Source of the DNA: Streptomyces sp. NBC_01306 | Lineage (GTDB): Bacteria > Actinomycetota > Actinomycetes > Streptomycetales > Streptomycetaceae | Reading direction: 5' to 3' | Length of the DNA stretch: 64,000 nucleotides | Assembly (NCBI RefSeq): GCF_026340465.1 | Contig: NZ_JAPEPC010000001.1 | Coordinates: 5,895,001 to 5,959,000 of the forward strand | Shown: positions 35,746 through 44,617 of the stretch, one piece after another | How positions within the stretch are numbered: position 1 is the first letter of the stretch | Layout: each line of letters begins with the position of its first letter | Notes under the pieces: model-generated | The model's database searches: none | What the model was told of the DNA's origin: nothing | The model's input: the letters and a program-made list of their open reading frames with translations, nothing else | Program-made: the position numbers and the translations under genes

Positions 35746-36639
35746 TCACCCGGCGGCGGGCAGCTCCGCATACGCCCTGCGCAGCCCGTCGACCGCATCG
35801 CGGCCGGCGGGCCGCAGCGGTTCACGGACCGGTCCGGACGGCAGCCCGGCCGCGCCGAGCAGGGCCTTCGCGGTCACCGTGCCCGGCAGGCCGGACGCCA
35901 TCATCAGCTCCACCAGCGGGGTGTTGAGCCGGTTGAGCCGCGCGGCCTCGGCGGGATCCGGCGCGGCGTAGGCGTCGAGCACCGCCCGCAGCTGCCGCGG
36001 GGCAACGTTCGCGACCGTACTGACGAAGCCCGATCCGCCGACCGCGTACAGCGGCAGGTTCAGTTCCTCGCAGCCGGAGTAGTAGGCGAGCCCGGTACGG
36101 GAGATGACCTTGGTGGAGCCCAGCAGGTCGTAGGCGCAGTCCTTCACGGCCGTGATGCGCGGGTGCCCGGACAGCCTCAGCAGTGCCCCGGTCCCGATCC
36201 GGGTACCGGTGCGGCCGGGGATGTCGTAGAGCATCACCGGCAGGCCGGTGGCGTCGGCGACCGTACGGAAGTGGGCTTCGACGGCGTCCTGCGGAGGGCG
36301 GCTGTAGTACGGCGTCACCACCAGGAGGCCGTCCGCGCCCGCGCTCTCGGCCGACCGCGCCAGCTCGACGGTGTGCCGGGTCGAGGCGCTGCCCACCCCC
36401 GCCACGATGTGGGCCCGGTCGCCGACAGCCTCCACGACCGCCCGTACCAGCGCGGTCTTCTCGGCATCGGTGGTGGTCGGGGACTCTCCGGTGGTGCCGC
36501 TGAGGACGAGCCCGTCACACCCCGCACCGACCAGATGGACGGCGAGCCGCTGCGCGCCCTCCAGGTCGAGCTCACCGGCAGCGGTGAACGGCGTGATCAT
36601 TGCGCAGAGCGCACGCCCGAAGGGCGGTGAAGGGGTCAT
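35746..36639 (-). CDS. dapA: 4-Hydroxy-tetrahydrodipicolinate synthase (DapA family)
   Basis: 297 residues, TIM barrel. The Schiff-base Lys is in ITAVKDC; the active-site Tyr and substrate Arg are in MLYDIPGRTG; SGTTGESPT binds pyruvate. These residues fit true DHDPS, and proximity to dapD supports lysine/DAP synthesis. Streptomycetes usually carry more than one dapA-like gene, so a different aldolase role is possible. Confidence 0.85.
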   Translation of the reverse strand: MTPSPPFGRALCAMITPFTAAGELDLEGAQRLAVHLVGAGCDGLVLSGTTGESPTTTDAEKTALVRAVVEAVGDRAHIVAGVGSASTRHTVELARSAESAGADGLLVVTPYYSRPPQDAVEAHFRTVADATGLPVMLYDIPGRTGTRIGTGALLRLSGHPRITAVKDCAYDLLGSTKVISRTGLAYYSGCEELNLPLYAVGGSGFVSTVANVAPRQLRAVLDAYAAPDPAEAARLNRLNTPLVELMMASGLPGTVTAKALLGAAGLPSGPVREPLRPAGRDAVDGLRRAYAELPAAG

Positions 36640-36770
36640 GACGGCAGTCTCGCCTCAGCGGAGAGTGAAGGTCCACTTAGTTCTGCTTCGGGTGAATGCG
36701 AAGCATGCCTGAACAGTGCCTGCCGGTGCCCAGGCCTGCGCACCGGAGTGTGCGCGAGATCAGCGGCAGA

Positions 36771-37367
36771 TCAGTAACCCGTGCCGGTGCTGGCGCTGCT
36801 CGAAGCCGAACTGCTGCTCGACGGCGAGCTGCTGGACTTCGGTGCGGCGGCGGTGATCTTCTTGCCGTCGGGACCCACGACGTACCACTTGGCGCCGAAC
36901 TGAGTGAGACCCTGGCCGTTGAGCTCGCCGGGATTGCGGTCGCCCAGGTACGTGTAGAGCGGGTGGCCCTTGTAGGTGACCTGCTTGGCGCCGCCGCTCC
37001 GGACCGACGTGCTGAGCAGCTTGGACTGCACCCCGCTCTCCGCGGTCGGCGTGTTCGTGACCAGCAGCGGCGGCCACGCCTTGGCGCAGGCGCCCATGCA
37101 GGTCGACTTGCTGGTCTTGTCCGCCTCGAAGAGGTAGAGCGTCCGGCCCTTCCCGGTGACCAGGATCTTGCCCAGCGGGGTCTTCTTGACCATGACCGTC
37201 CTCAGAGCGGTCGTGGCCGACGGGCTGCTCGACGCCGTCATGCTGCTGGAGGGCGAGGATCCGGCCCCGGGGTCCTGGGGCTTCGATCCGCTGGAACAAC
37301 CGCTCACCGCCGCGGCGAAAAGGCCAACCGCAGCTACGGCGGCCGCTGTATTGATGCTGCTCCTCAT
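36771..37367 (-). CDS. Secreted lipoprotein with PF03640-type repeats
   Basis: 198 residues. The lipobox AVSGC puts the lipidated Cys at 24. Two related blocks follow (ILVTGKGRTLYLFEADK... GACAKAWPPLLV, and VTYKGHPLYTYLGDRNPGELNGQG), typical of Lipoprotein_15. The protein ends in a Ser-rich tail of about 20 residues. Function unknown; relatives have been linked to electron transfer or metal binding without firm proof. ATG at 37367 with GGAGGAG upstream. Confidence 0.88.
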   Translation of the reverse strand: MRSSINTAAAVAAVGLFAAAVSGCSSGSKPQDPGAGSSPSSSMTASSSPSATTALRTVMVKKTPLGKILVTGKGRTLYLFEADKTSKSTCMGACAKAWPPLLVTNTPTAESGVQSKLLSTSVRSGGAKQVTYKGHPLYTYLGDRNPGELNGQGLTQFGAKWYVVGPDGKKITAAAPKSSSSPSSSSSASSSASTGTGY

Positions 37368-37522
37368 GGAGGCTCCTCCGGTCGGCCGCCGGGCGGCGGC
37401 GCGCTGGTGGCCGGCCCGGAGCGGGCCGCCGGATCCACTCGACCGCGAGTCCGGGCCGCGGGCCACCCGGAAGAGCCGTCCGGAGTACAGCTCCCGGGAG
37501 GCCGGGCGACTGCCGCCGGCCG

Positions 37523-38395
37523 CTACGAAGCGTCCGGAGCGTCAGCCCGGCGGGTCTGCTGAGGGGCGTGCCTGCGCCTGCGCCGGAGCACCAGCGGCAC
37601 GGCGCCCATCAGGCCGGCCGCGGCGGGGGCCGAGGCCGCGGCCGCGCTGAGGCCGGACTGGCTGAAGGTGGCGGGGACCGGCAGGTTGTTCAGCCGGTTG
37701 AGCGGCCAGGCGATGACCTCGGCGCGCCCCACGACGTCCTTCACCGGGACGGAGCCGCCGCCCTTCTCGTCCTGGTGGTAGCGGGAGTCGGCCGAGTACT
37801 GCCGGTGGTCGCCCATGACCCAGATGTGGTTCTTGGGCACCTTGATCTTGAACTGGCCCTGCGGGTCCGTACTGCACGGGGTGTTGCCGGGGAAGACGTA
37901 CGGCTCCTTCAGAGCCTTGCCGTTCACCTTCACCGGGCCCGTGCCCTTGCACTCCACGGTGTCGCCGCCGACCCCGATGACCCGCTTGATCAGATCCCGC
38001 TCATTGGCGGACGGCATCAGCCCGATGTAGCTCAGCCCCTTCTGGACCGGGTTGGGCTTGCTGACCGGCTCGTCCGCCAGCCAGCCGTCCGGGTCGTGGA
38101 AGACGACGACCTCGCCGCGGTGCGGCTCCGCGCCGAACCACGGGGTCAGCTTGTCCACCAGCACGCGGTCGCCGGTCTGCAGCGTGTTCTGCATGGAGTC
38201 CGACGGGATGGAGAACGCCTGCAGCAGGAACGTTTTGATCAGCAGCGCGAGCACCAGCGCGATGACGACGAGCAGCGGCAGCTCCTTCCAGAAGGAACGC
38301 TGCGTGCTCCTGGTGGTGCTGCCGTGCCCCGAGTCCCGCGCGTCCGACGCGTCGCTCTCCTGGCCTGACTCCGTGCCGACCGTCACATCCCCCAC
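37523..38395 (-). CDS. lepB: Type I signal peptidase
   Basis: 290 residues. An acidic/Ser-rich cytoplasmic N terminus, one membrane anchor (LPLLVVIALVLALLIKTFLL), then catalytic Ser in SIPSDSMQNTL, Lys in DLIKRVIGVGGD and the box GDHRQYSADSR (His where Asn is usual). A second hydrophobic stretch near the C terminus precedes RRRRRH. GTG at 38395 chosen because it gives the family start (M)GDVTVG; GTGs at 38401 and 38386 are alternatives. One of several signal peptidases expected in a streptomycete. Confidence 0.92.
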   Translation of the reverse strand: MGDVTVGTESGQESDASDARDSGHGSTTRSTQRSFWKELPLLVVIALVLALLIKTFLLQAFSIPSDSMQNTLQTGDRVLVDKLTPWFGAEPHRGEVVVFHDPDGWLADEPVSKPNPVQKGLSYIGLMPSANERDLIKRVIGVGGDTVECKGTGPVKVNGKALKEPYVFPGNTPCSTDPQGQFKIKVPKNHIWVMGDHRQYSADSRYHQDEKGGGSVPVKDVVGRAEVIAWPLNRLNNLPVPATFSQSGLSAAAASAPAAAGLMGAVPLVLRRRRRHAPQQTRRADAPDAS

Positions 38396-38555
38396 CCTCA
38401 CTGCGTCCGGGAGCTGGATAATTCCACCCAGATCTTCGCACGCATCCCGCTCCGCCCGGATCACGCCCTTATCCCGGGCACATCCGGCACCGGCGGGCGG
38501 GGGTGTGTGTGGTACGGCACCCCGCCGGGAGCCGGTCACGCCCGGCGGGGGTGCC

Positions 38556-38582
38556 GTCCGGCCGGTCGATGTCCGGCCGGAC
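38556..38582 (-). terminator. Hairpin after the secreted nuclease gene
   Basis: GTCCGGCCGG (38556-38565) and CCGGCCGGAC (38573-38582) form a perfect ten-base stem with a seven-base loop, immediately after the nuclease stop codon on the minus strand. Confidence 0.6.
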
Positions 38583-38585
38583 GTA

Positions 38586-40430
38586 CTACGGCCGGAAGCG
38601 CAGCACGCTCGGGTCGTGGTCGCTGTTCTGGTCGGCGAACTCGGCGTTGATGTGGACGATGTCCAGCTGGTACTTCCGCACCGACGGGCTCACCAGGATC
38701 TGGTCCAGGATCTGCGAGTTGCCCTCGTACACATAGGAGTAGCGCTCGTTCGCAGGCAGCGAGTACGCCGTCGCCGACAGCGCCTTCCCGTCGGTGAGGA
38801 TCTTCGCGGTGCCGGAGAACTCGAAGTCGTTGAGGTCGCCGAGCACCACGACCTCGGCGTCCGGCTGCACCGAACGGATCTTCCTCACGAACGTGTTCAC
38901 GGCCTTGGCCTGCTCGTGCCGCTCCGTCTCCGAGCTGCGCGCCGGGGGCTGGTACTGCGAGTCGATCGCCTGGTCGCCGCCCTTCGACGCGAAGTGGTTG
39001 GCGACCAGGAAGACCTTCCTGCCGCGGAACGTGAACTCCCCGGCGAGCGGCTTGCGGCTGTCCTTCCAGGCGGGGTTGGCCGGGTCGACACGGCCGGGGG
39101 AGCAGGTCAGCGCGGCCTTGCCGTGCTGGGAGACGACGCCGGTGGCGCTGGTCGCGGTGCCACCCGCGCGGTCGGTGAAGCCGACGCGGTCCGGGTTGTA
39201 GAGGAAGCCCTGGCGGATGTTGCCGCCGGGCTCTCCGCCGTCCGCCTGGTCCACCGGGTCGATGGAGCGCCACTGATAGCGGGGGCCGCCCGCCGCGACG
39301 ATCGCGTCGATGAACTTGCCGACCGTGACATCGGCCGCGACCACACCGTCGTTCTTGGCGCCGTCGTTGTCCTGGATCTCCTCGATGGCCACGATGTCGG
39401 GCGACGAGAGATGGTCCACGACCCCGGCCGCCAGCTTGTCGAACTTGCTCTGCGGGTCTGTCGGGTCCAGGTTCTCCACGTTGTACGTGGCGACGGCCAG
39501 CTCGTCCCTCTGCTGCTTGCGGGTGACCTCGGGCTTGATCCGGCCCTTCTTCACGGTGCCCAGCTGCCGGGCGGCCACGGTGTACGTACCGGCGAACTGG
39601 TTGTAGTCCAGGGGGCCTTCGGTCGTACCGCTCAGCGAGTCACCGACATTCGCCACCGGGAACGCCCCGGCGGTGGCGGGGGCCAGTGACTGGACCATCA
39701 GCCGGCCGGTGTTCTGCGAGGTGTACCCGTTGTAGAGGGTGCCGCCGCGCCGGGTCGGGCGCTCGTCCGGCTTCACGGTGACCCACAGCTCCCCGTAGGT
39801 GTCGGTCGCGCCGGTGACCCGTGAGGTGCCGATCCGGACGTTCATGCCCTCCAGGGACTCGTAGCGGTCGAGGGCGTACTTGTCCGGCCGCAGGGTGAGG
39901 CCGTTGATGCTGCCGCCCGCCGCCCTGTCGCCCGCGGGGGCGAAAGTGCCGGGCACATCACGGGAGTTGATGACCGTCGCGGCGGGCAGCGGGTTGCCCG
40001 AGGAGACGACGGTCACGGCCGGCCTGCCGATCTCGGTGACCGACTGGTTCCCGGAGGCGGCGCCGCCGGGTATGTACTCGTCGACCGTGCCGGAGACCGT
40101 GACCGAGTCGCCCACGGCGACGGTCGGCGCCGAGCTGGTGAAGACGAAGACCCCCTCGCTGGTCGCGGGGTCGGCGTCCGGGTGCGGGTCCTGGAACCAG
40201 AAGCCCTTGGAACCGGACGTCCGCACACCCGTCACGATGCCGGGCACACCGGTCACCGCCTTCCCGGCCAGCGGGGAGAGGCGGGTGCTGCCCTGGATGT
40301 CGTGGATCCTGACCTCGGCCGCACCGGCCGACGCGGGGGTGACGGCGAGCAGACCGGCGGCCAGCGCGGCCGTCACCACGGCGGTGACGGCCGCCGGCTT
40401 TGCGATGGGGAAAGCGGGAAGAGCGCGCAT
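38586..40430 (-). CDS. Secreted endonuclease/exonuclease/phosphatase-family nuclease
   Basis: 614 residues. Signal peptide at 1-38 (VTAALAAGLLAVTPASAGA), an OB-like N-terminal domain (about 40-300, QGSTRLSPLAGKAVTGVPGI), then the EEP fold with ATYNVENLDP, VAIEEIQDND, ANHFASKGGD, LGDLNDFEFSG and the terminal SDHDPSVLRF. This is the ExeM/NucH-like arrangement of extracellular DNases. The likely role is phosphate or nucleotide scavenging; a lipoprotein and a signal peptidase are its downstream neighbours. Confidence 0.92.
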   Translation of the reverse strand: MRALPAFPIAKPAAVTAVVTAALAAGLLAVTPASAGAAEVRIHDIQGSTRLSPLAGKAVTGVPGIVTGVRTSGSKGFWFQDPHPDADPATSEGVFVFTSSAPTVAVGDSVTVSGTVDEYIPGGAASGNQSVTEIGRPAVTVVSSGNPLPAATVINSRDVPGTFAPAGDRAAGGSINGLTLRPDKYALDRYESLEGMNVRIGTSRVTGATDTYGELWVTVKPDERPTRRGGTLYNGYTSQNTGRLMVQSLAPATAGAFPVANVGDSLSGTTEGPLDYNQFAGTYTVAARQLGTVKKGRIKPEVTRKQQRDELAVATYNVENLDPTDPQSKFDKLAAGVVDHLSSPDIVAIEEIQDNDGAKNDGVVAADVTVGKFIDAIVAAGGPRYQWRSIDPVDQADGGEPGGNIRQGFLYNPDRVGFTDRAGGTATSATGVVSQHGKAALTCSPGRVDPANPAWKDSRKPLAGEFTFRGRKVFLVANHFASKGGDQAIDSQYQPPARSSETERHEQAKAVNTFVRKIRSVQPDAEVVVLGDLNDFEFSGTAKILTDGKALSATAYSLPANERYSYVYEGNSQILDQILVSPSVRKYQLDIVHINAEFADQNSDHDPSVLRFRP

Positions 40431-40666
40431 CTACAGAACTCCGGAGGTGAGGGTGGAGTGGACCGTGGGGCTACGTTCTACGTTCTACGCGCGTCAATCT
40501 CTTGGGTGGGAAGGGGAGTTGTCAAGGGTCCGCCGGTGGCCGGAGGTTGACGGGTACATGAACCAGGTGGCATGGGTCGAAATGCGTCTACGCTGGGTCG
40601 CCCGAACCGTATGCCAGAAGACCGCGCCCTCTCGCCGGTCGGTCTCAGCCCCGAGGAGAACCACCG

Positions 40667-42175
40667 ATGTCCGGAGACCGCCCCACCCTGCCGCCGGTGC
40701 GGCTGAACTCCGAAGCGGAACTCGCACGTGACGCGCTGGCCGCACCCCTCCTCACGCGGGCCGTCCGGCTGGCGCGCTGGGCCGGGCCCGGCACGCGCGT
40801 CGGTGCGGGGGGCGAGCTGGTCGACGAGCAGCTGCCCGCGGCGGCGGCGGAGCTCGGTCTCGGCGCGGACGAGGACGGCGCTGCCCTGGCGAGCGAGGCG
40901 TGGCGGCTCGCCGTCGACACCGGGCTCGTGGACATCGTGGACGCGGAGGACGGCCAGGACGCCGAGGACGCCGAGGACGGCGAGGACGGCGAGAGCGGCG
41001 AGGACGCCGAGGGCGGGGCGGCCCCCGGCGAGAACCTGGCGCTGATCACGTCGGGCAGCCCCCAGGAGATCCTGGCGCTCTGGCTGGACGGCCTGGAGAC
41101 CGTGCACGCCGACGCCATCGCCCCGCAGTTCGACGACTTCGCCGACCTGGTGGGCGACGACGGCGAGATCGACTTCGGGAAGCTGGAGTGGGACCCCGAG
41201 GCGGAGGCGGAGTTCCTCGACGGCGTGCTGGGCAACCTCTATCTGCTCACCGTGACGGAGACCGGCGCCCAGGACGCCCCGGTGCCGCTCCCCGCGCTGG
41301 CCGCCTCGATGATCGTCCCCGACGACATGGGTGAGCCGACGGACGACGTACTGGAGCAGGTGTCGGAGGCGATGATGCGCCTGGACGACCAGTTCAGCCT
41401 GCTCGAACCGATCGGCCTGGTCGAGTACCACCCGGTCGACGAGGCCCTGATGGCCGAAGAGGCGGAGTACGCGGAGGGACAGGGTGGCCCGGAACGGCCG
41501 GTGGACGACGAGGACGTCTCCCGGTACGGCATGGTGCGGCTCACCCCGCTCGGTCTGTACGGGATCCGGGCCCGGATGCTGGACGCGGGCGTCGACGCCC
41601 CCGCCGTCGGCGAGCTCGCGGACAAGGACGCGGGCGCCCTGCTCGACGCCCTGGTGAACTTCCCCGAGGGTGCCGCACGCGCCGAGACCGTGCTCTGGCT
41701 GGGCGGCCGTGAACCGGCCGCCGCCGCGAAGGAGTTGCTGTCCGCCGCACGGGGCGTGGACCGGGGCGCGCCGCTGCGCAGGCTGCACTGCCAGCAGGCG
41801 CTCTCGCTGGTGGCCGACGACGCGGCGGAGCACGAGGTGCGCGAGGTGCTCGACGACGCGCAGCTCGGCGGGCTCGCCCGGGTCTGGCTCGCCGAGCGGG
41901 GTGCGGCCGATGTGCCCGCGCCGCCGGAGTCGATGATCTTCTGGCTGGCGATCGACACGCTGGCCGCGCAGCTGGACGCGGACGGTGAGGTCGAGGAGCT
42001 GCAGGGGCTCGTGGAGGGGCTGACCGGACAGCACAGCGGCTTCTTCGAGGCGGCCTGGCGGGTGGAGCACCCGGCGACGGCCGAGGTGCTGGAGGCGATG
42101 GGGCAGCTGCACCCGGACCGCAAGGCGGCGAAGGACGCCCGCAAGGCGGCCTTCAAGGCCCGTTCGCGGGCCTGA
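40667..42175 (+). CDS. Acidic conserved protein of unknown function
   Basis: 502 residues, no signal peptide. An N-terminal helical domain (LTRAVRLARWAGPGTR), a highly acidic low-complexity linker near residues 94-118 (AEDGQDAEDAEDGEDGESG), then a long mostly helical region with LTPLGLYGIRARMLDAG (winged-helix-like) and HEAT-like end segments, closing with a Lys/Ala-rich tail (DRKAAKDARKAAFKARSRA). Long acidic linker plus basic tail suggests protein-protein or nucleic-acid contacts. I do not recognise a function. Confidence 0.8.
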   Translation: MSGDRPTLPPVRLNSEAELARDALAAPLLTRAVRLARWAGPGTRVGAGGELVDEQLPAAAAELGLGADEDGAALASEAWRLAVDTGLVDIVDAEDGQDAEDAEDGEDGESGEDAEGGAAPGENLALITSGSPQEILALWLDGLETVHADAIAPQFDDFADLVGDDGEIDFGKLEWDPEAEAEFLDGVLGNLYLLTVTETGAQDAPVPLPALAASMIVPDDMGEPTDDVLEQVSEAMMRLDDQFSLLEPIGLVEYHPVDEALMAEEAEYAEGQGGPERPVDDEDVSRYGMVRLTPLGLYGIRARMLDAGVDAPAVGELADKDAGALLDALVNFPEGAARAETVLWLGGREPAAAAKELLSAARGVDRGAPLRRLHCQQALSLVADDAAEHEVREVLDDAQLGGLARVWLAERGAADVPAPPESMIFWLAIDTLAAQLDADGEVEELQGLVEGLTGQHSGFFEAAWRVEHPATAEVLEAMGQLHPDRKAAKDARKAAFKARSRA

Positions 42176-42180
42176 GGGCG

Positions 42181-42255
42181 GATGCGCGGGCCCGGGGGCG
42201 GAACGCCGGGCCCGAGGGCGGACGGCCGGGCCCGGGCGCGGACGGCCGGGCCCGA
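42181..42255 (+). repeat. Four imperfect 20-bp tandem repeats
   Basis: Units begin at 42181, 42201, 42221 and 42241 around a GCCGGGCCCG(A/G)G core, and the last is partial. They start six bases after the stop of the preceding gene, whose final codons resemble the same unit. Each GGGCCC is itself palindromic, so RNA from either strand could fold. Confidence 0.85.
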
Positions 42256-42298
42256 TCCGAACGAGAGACCCTGGGCTTGAGGGGCGCCGCCCGGTCCC

Positions 42299-43069
42299 TC
42301 AAGTCCGCAGGTACGACGCCCCGTTGAGGTCGAGCACGGTGCCCGACGACCACTCCGCGGCCGGCGAGGCCAGCCACAGCACCGCGGCCGCGATCTCGTC
42401 GGGCGACGCCACCCGGCCGAACGGCGACTGCGCCCGGATCGCCTCGCCCTCGGCGCCGCTCAGCCGGTCCGCCACCCGCTCCGTCTCGAAGAAGCCGGGG
42501 GCGACCGAGGCGACCCCGATCCCGTACGGAGCGAGGGAGACGGCGAGCGACTGGCCGAGCGCGTGCACGGCCGCCTTGGTCGCGCCGTACGCCGGGTGGT
42601 CGGGCTCGCCGCGGAACGCCCCGCGCGAGCCGATGTTCACGATCCGGCCGCCGTTGCCCGCGTCGATCATGCGGCGCCCGGCGAGATGGCTGATCTGCGC
42701 GGTGGCGAGCAGATTGACGGCGACGTGCTGCTGCCAGACAGCCACCCACTCCTCGTACGGAGTCCCGGGCAGCGAATGGGGCCCGCGCATTACGGCGGCG
42801 TTGTTCACCAGTACGTCGATGCCGCCGAGGCCGTCTGCCGCGCGCCCGGCGACCTCGGCGGCCACCGCCGGGTCCGAGAGGTCGCCGCCGACCAGGACGT
42901 GGCCGGAGCCCGGGAGCGCCGCGAGCGTGTGCCGGGCGTCGTCCTCCCTGGTCCCGTAGTGCACCGCCACCAGGTCCCCGTTGGCGGCGAAAGCGTGGGC
43001 GGCGGCGCGGCCCAGGCCGCGGGAGGCACCTGTGATGAGGACGCGACGGCCGGTTGCTGGGAATTCCAT
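42299..43069 (-). CDS. Short-chain dehydrogenase/reductase
   Basis: 256 residues, classical SDR. Cofactor loop TGASRGLG, NNAAVM, catalytic Ser in VNIGSRG, YGATK with Tyr/Lys, and PGFFETE. The substrate is unknown; FabG-like 3-oxoacyl reductases look similar. ATG at 43069 gives the usual N terminus; longer readings are unlikely. Confidence 0.9.
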   Translation of the reverse strand: MEFPATGRRVLITGASRGLGRAAAHAFAANGDLVAVHYGTREDDARHTLAALPGSGHVLVGGDLSDPAVAAEVAGRAADGLGGIDVLVNNAAVMRGPHSLPGTPYEEWVAVWQQHVAVNLLATAQISHLAGRRMIDAGNGGRIVNIGSRGAFRGEPDHPAYGATKAAVHALGQSLAVSLAPYGIGVASVAPGFFETERVADRLSGAEGEAIRAQSPFGRVASPDEIAAAVLWLASPAAEWSSGTVLDLNGASYLRT

Positions 43070-43174
43070 CCCCTGATCATCGCAGGCGGAATCCACCCGC
43101 GGAAACCTTGCCCCAGGGCCGTGCGGCGGGACAGACATGGCGTGAGGAGGTCTCGCGGGCGCATACTGAAGCCA

Positions 43175-43405
43175 ATGACTAAGTCAGCCGGATCCCGGCG
43201 CCACCTGCCCTCCAGTCCCTTCAACCGCCCGGCCCAAGCCGCCGCACCCATCGAGATCTTCGATATCGGCGACCGTGTTTCGCATGATCAGTTCGGGCTC
43301 GGAAGAGTCATCGGAATCGAGGGCGACAATGACGCTGTGCTCATCGACTTCTCCGGGCGTCAGGGGAGGATCCTCAGCCCTTACGCCAAGCTGACCAAGC
43401 TCTGA
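43175..43405 (+). CDS. 76-residue stand-alone UvrD/PcrA-tail-like Tudor protein
   Basis: About 25 basic, unstructured residues are followed by GDRVSHDQFGLGRVIGIEGD...VLIDFSGRQGRILSPYAKLTKL. This closely resembles the C-terminal Tudor-like domain of UvrD/PcrA helicases (GDRVxHxxFGxGxVxxVEG...LxxxYAxLxxL) and, more loosely, CarD-type RNA polymerase-binding folds. No helicase is attached. The ATG at 43175 is preceded by CATACT (43162-43167), so the message may be leaderless. A hairpin follows 23 bases after the stop. Confidence 0.8.
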   Translation: MTKSAGSRRHLPSSPFNRPAQAAAPIEIFDIGDRVSHDQFGLGRVIGIEGDNDAVLIDFSGRQGRILSPYAKLTKL

Positions 43406-43428
43406 GTCCGGCGAGGACAGGTCAGCCA

Positions 43429-43450
43429 GGCCGGGCGGGTAAGCCCGGCC
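43429..43450 (+). terminator. Hairpin after the Tudor-like gene
   Basis: GGCCGGGC (43429-43436), loop GGGTAA, GCCCGGCC (43443-43450): perfect eight-base stem. Confidence 0.6.
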
Positions 43451-43494
43451 AGTCAGGGAACGGCCGCCGGACCTCGGGTACGAGGGCGGCGTGA

Positions 43495-43521
43495 GGTGAC
43501 CCGGTGGGATGCCGGGTCACC
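43495..43521. promoter_or_regulatory. Inverted repeat upstream of the second tetR
   Basis: GGTGACCCGG and CCGGGTCACC (ten-base perfect arms, seven-base centre) lie about 120 bases before the TetR start. It could be an operator or a second terminator; sequence does not decide. Confidence 0.4.
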
Positions 43522-43643
43522 GTTCCGTATGGGGTCCGTGTGGGGCCACCGGGGCGGAGCATCCCGGTGTGGCGGGCGACATTGACGCCGGTGCCGACGA
43601 TCGCGACGATGAAGCAGGCAGTGGCGATCGCAAGGAGCATCTG

Positions 43644-44231
43644 ATGCCGAAGCCGATGCGGGCCGATGCGCGCCGCAATTACGAACGTCTCCTGAAGGAG
43701 GCGGCCCTGGCTTTCGCCGAGCGCGGGGTGGACGCATCGCTGGACGACATCGCGAAGCGCGCGGGCGTCGGCTCGGGCACGCTCTACCGCCACTTCCCCA
43801 CGCGGCAGGACCTCCTCGAAGGGGTCTACGTCGACAGCATCGACGAACTCGCCGACCAGGCCGTCGAATTCGGTGCGTCGGCACGGGCGCCGGGCGAGGC
43901 GCTGGCCGACTGGCTGCAGAAGCTGGCGGAGCAGATGATCCACCTCCGCGGCCTCAAGACGCTGCTCGGAGCGGCGATGGCCGACGGCAGTACGCCGGTG
44001 ATCTCGGACTGCAGCGGCCGGCTCATGGACGCGGCGGCCGACCTGCTCACGGCCGCGCAGAAGGCCGGTGCGGCGCGCGCGGACCTGGAGACCGCCGAGG
44101 TGCTGCGGCTCACGCACGCGGTGGCCACGGCGGCCGAGCTCGGTGCGGGCGGGCCGCCCGACGTGCGCCGCTATCTGTCGCTGATGATCGAGGGGATCGG
44201 CGGCGGGGACCCGCGGGCGATGTCCCGGTGA
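43644..44231 (+). CDS. TetR-family transcriptional regulator
   Basis: 195 residues. Helix-turn-helix ASLDDIAKRAGVGSGTLYRHFPTRQDLLEGVY at the N terminus and a C-terminal domain of the kind annotated as SbtR-like. ATG at 43644 with AAGGAG six bases upstream. Coupled by GTGA overlap to a small zinc-ribbon gene. The regulated target is not obvious: neighbours are the Tudor-like gene upstream and DUF6011 downstream. Confidence 0.9.
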   Translation: MPKPMRADARRNYERLLKEAALAFAERGVDASLDDIAKRAGVGSGTLYRHFPTRQDLLEGVYVDSIDELADQAVEFGASARAPGEALADWLQKLAEQMIHLRGLKTLLGAAMADGSTPVISDCSGRLMDAAADLLTAAQKAGAARADLETAEVLRLTHAVATAAELGAGGPPDVRRYLSLMIEGIGGGDPRAMSR

Positions 44232-44542
44232 GCCGGGCCGGCCCGGTGGACGGCGTCACCGGGGAACCGCCGGCACTGCCCGGGGTCACGGCCGGAGCGG
44301 GAGAGGGGACGGGGACGGCGGACGGGGCCGGACCGGAGGACAGGAGCCGGACGGTGCTGTGCCGGATGTGCGGCAGGCCGCTGACGGGTCTGGCCTCACG
44401 GCGCACCGGACTCGGCCCGGCCTGTGACGCGAAACTGCACCCGGCGGGACCGGACATCCGGACCCGCAGGCACGGGGTCGACCAGGATCCGATTCCCGGC
44501 CTGGACGGTACGTCGGGCGGCGACGCCCGGGGCGACGGCTGA
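44228..44542 (+). CDS. DUF6011-type zinc-ribbon protein
   Basis: 104 residues. A Gly/Ala/Pro-rich N terminus of about 40 residues precedes CRMCGRPLTGLASRRTGLGP and ACDAKLH, with candidate metal ligands C45, C48, C66 and H71. The pattern matches small actinobacterial DUF6011 proteins. GTG start overlaps the tetR stop. No function known. Confidence 0.75.
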   Translation: MSRAGPVDGVTGEPPALPGVTAGAGEGTGTADGAGPEDRSRTVLCRMCGRPLTGLASRRTGLGPACDAKLHPAGPDIRTRRHGVDQDPIPGLDGTSGGDARGDG

Positions 44543-44617
44543 CCGGCCGGAGCTGTGCGGCGAGGTCGGTGCGGCTGGAGCTGAGCGGCAGGATTCGAAC
44601 GGCTGGACCGGCCGGTC

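Noticed and set aside
36640..36770. Possible small gene between dapA and the lipoprotein gene
   Set aside because: No frame with a sensible start, ribosome site and codon bias was found in the 131 bases.
40472..40492. TACGTTC triplet repeat upstream of the acidic protein
   Set aside because: Only two and a half copies of seven bases; could be chance and has no linked promoter box.
42181..42255. CRISPR-like array
   Set aside because: Units are contiguous 20-bp tandem copies with no unique spacers and no cas genes nearby.
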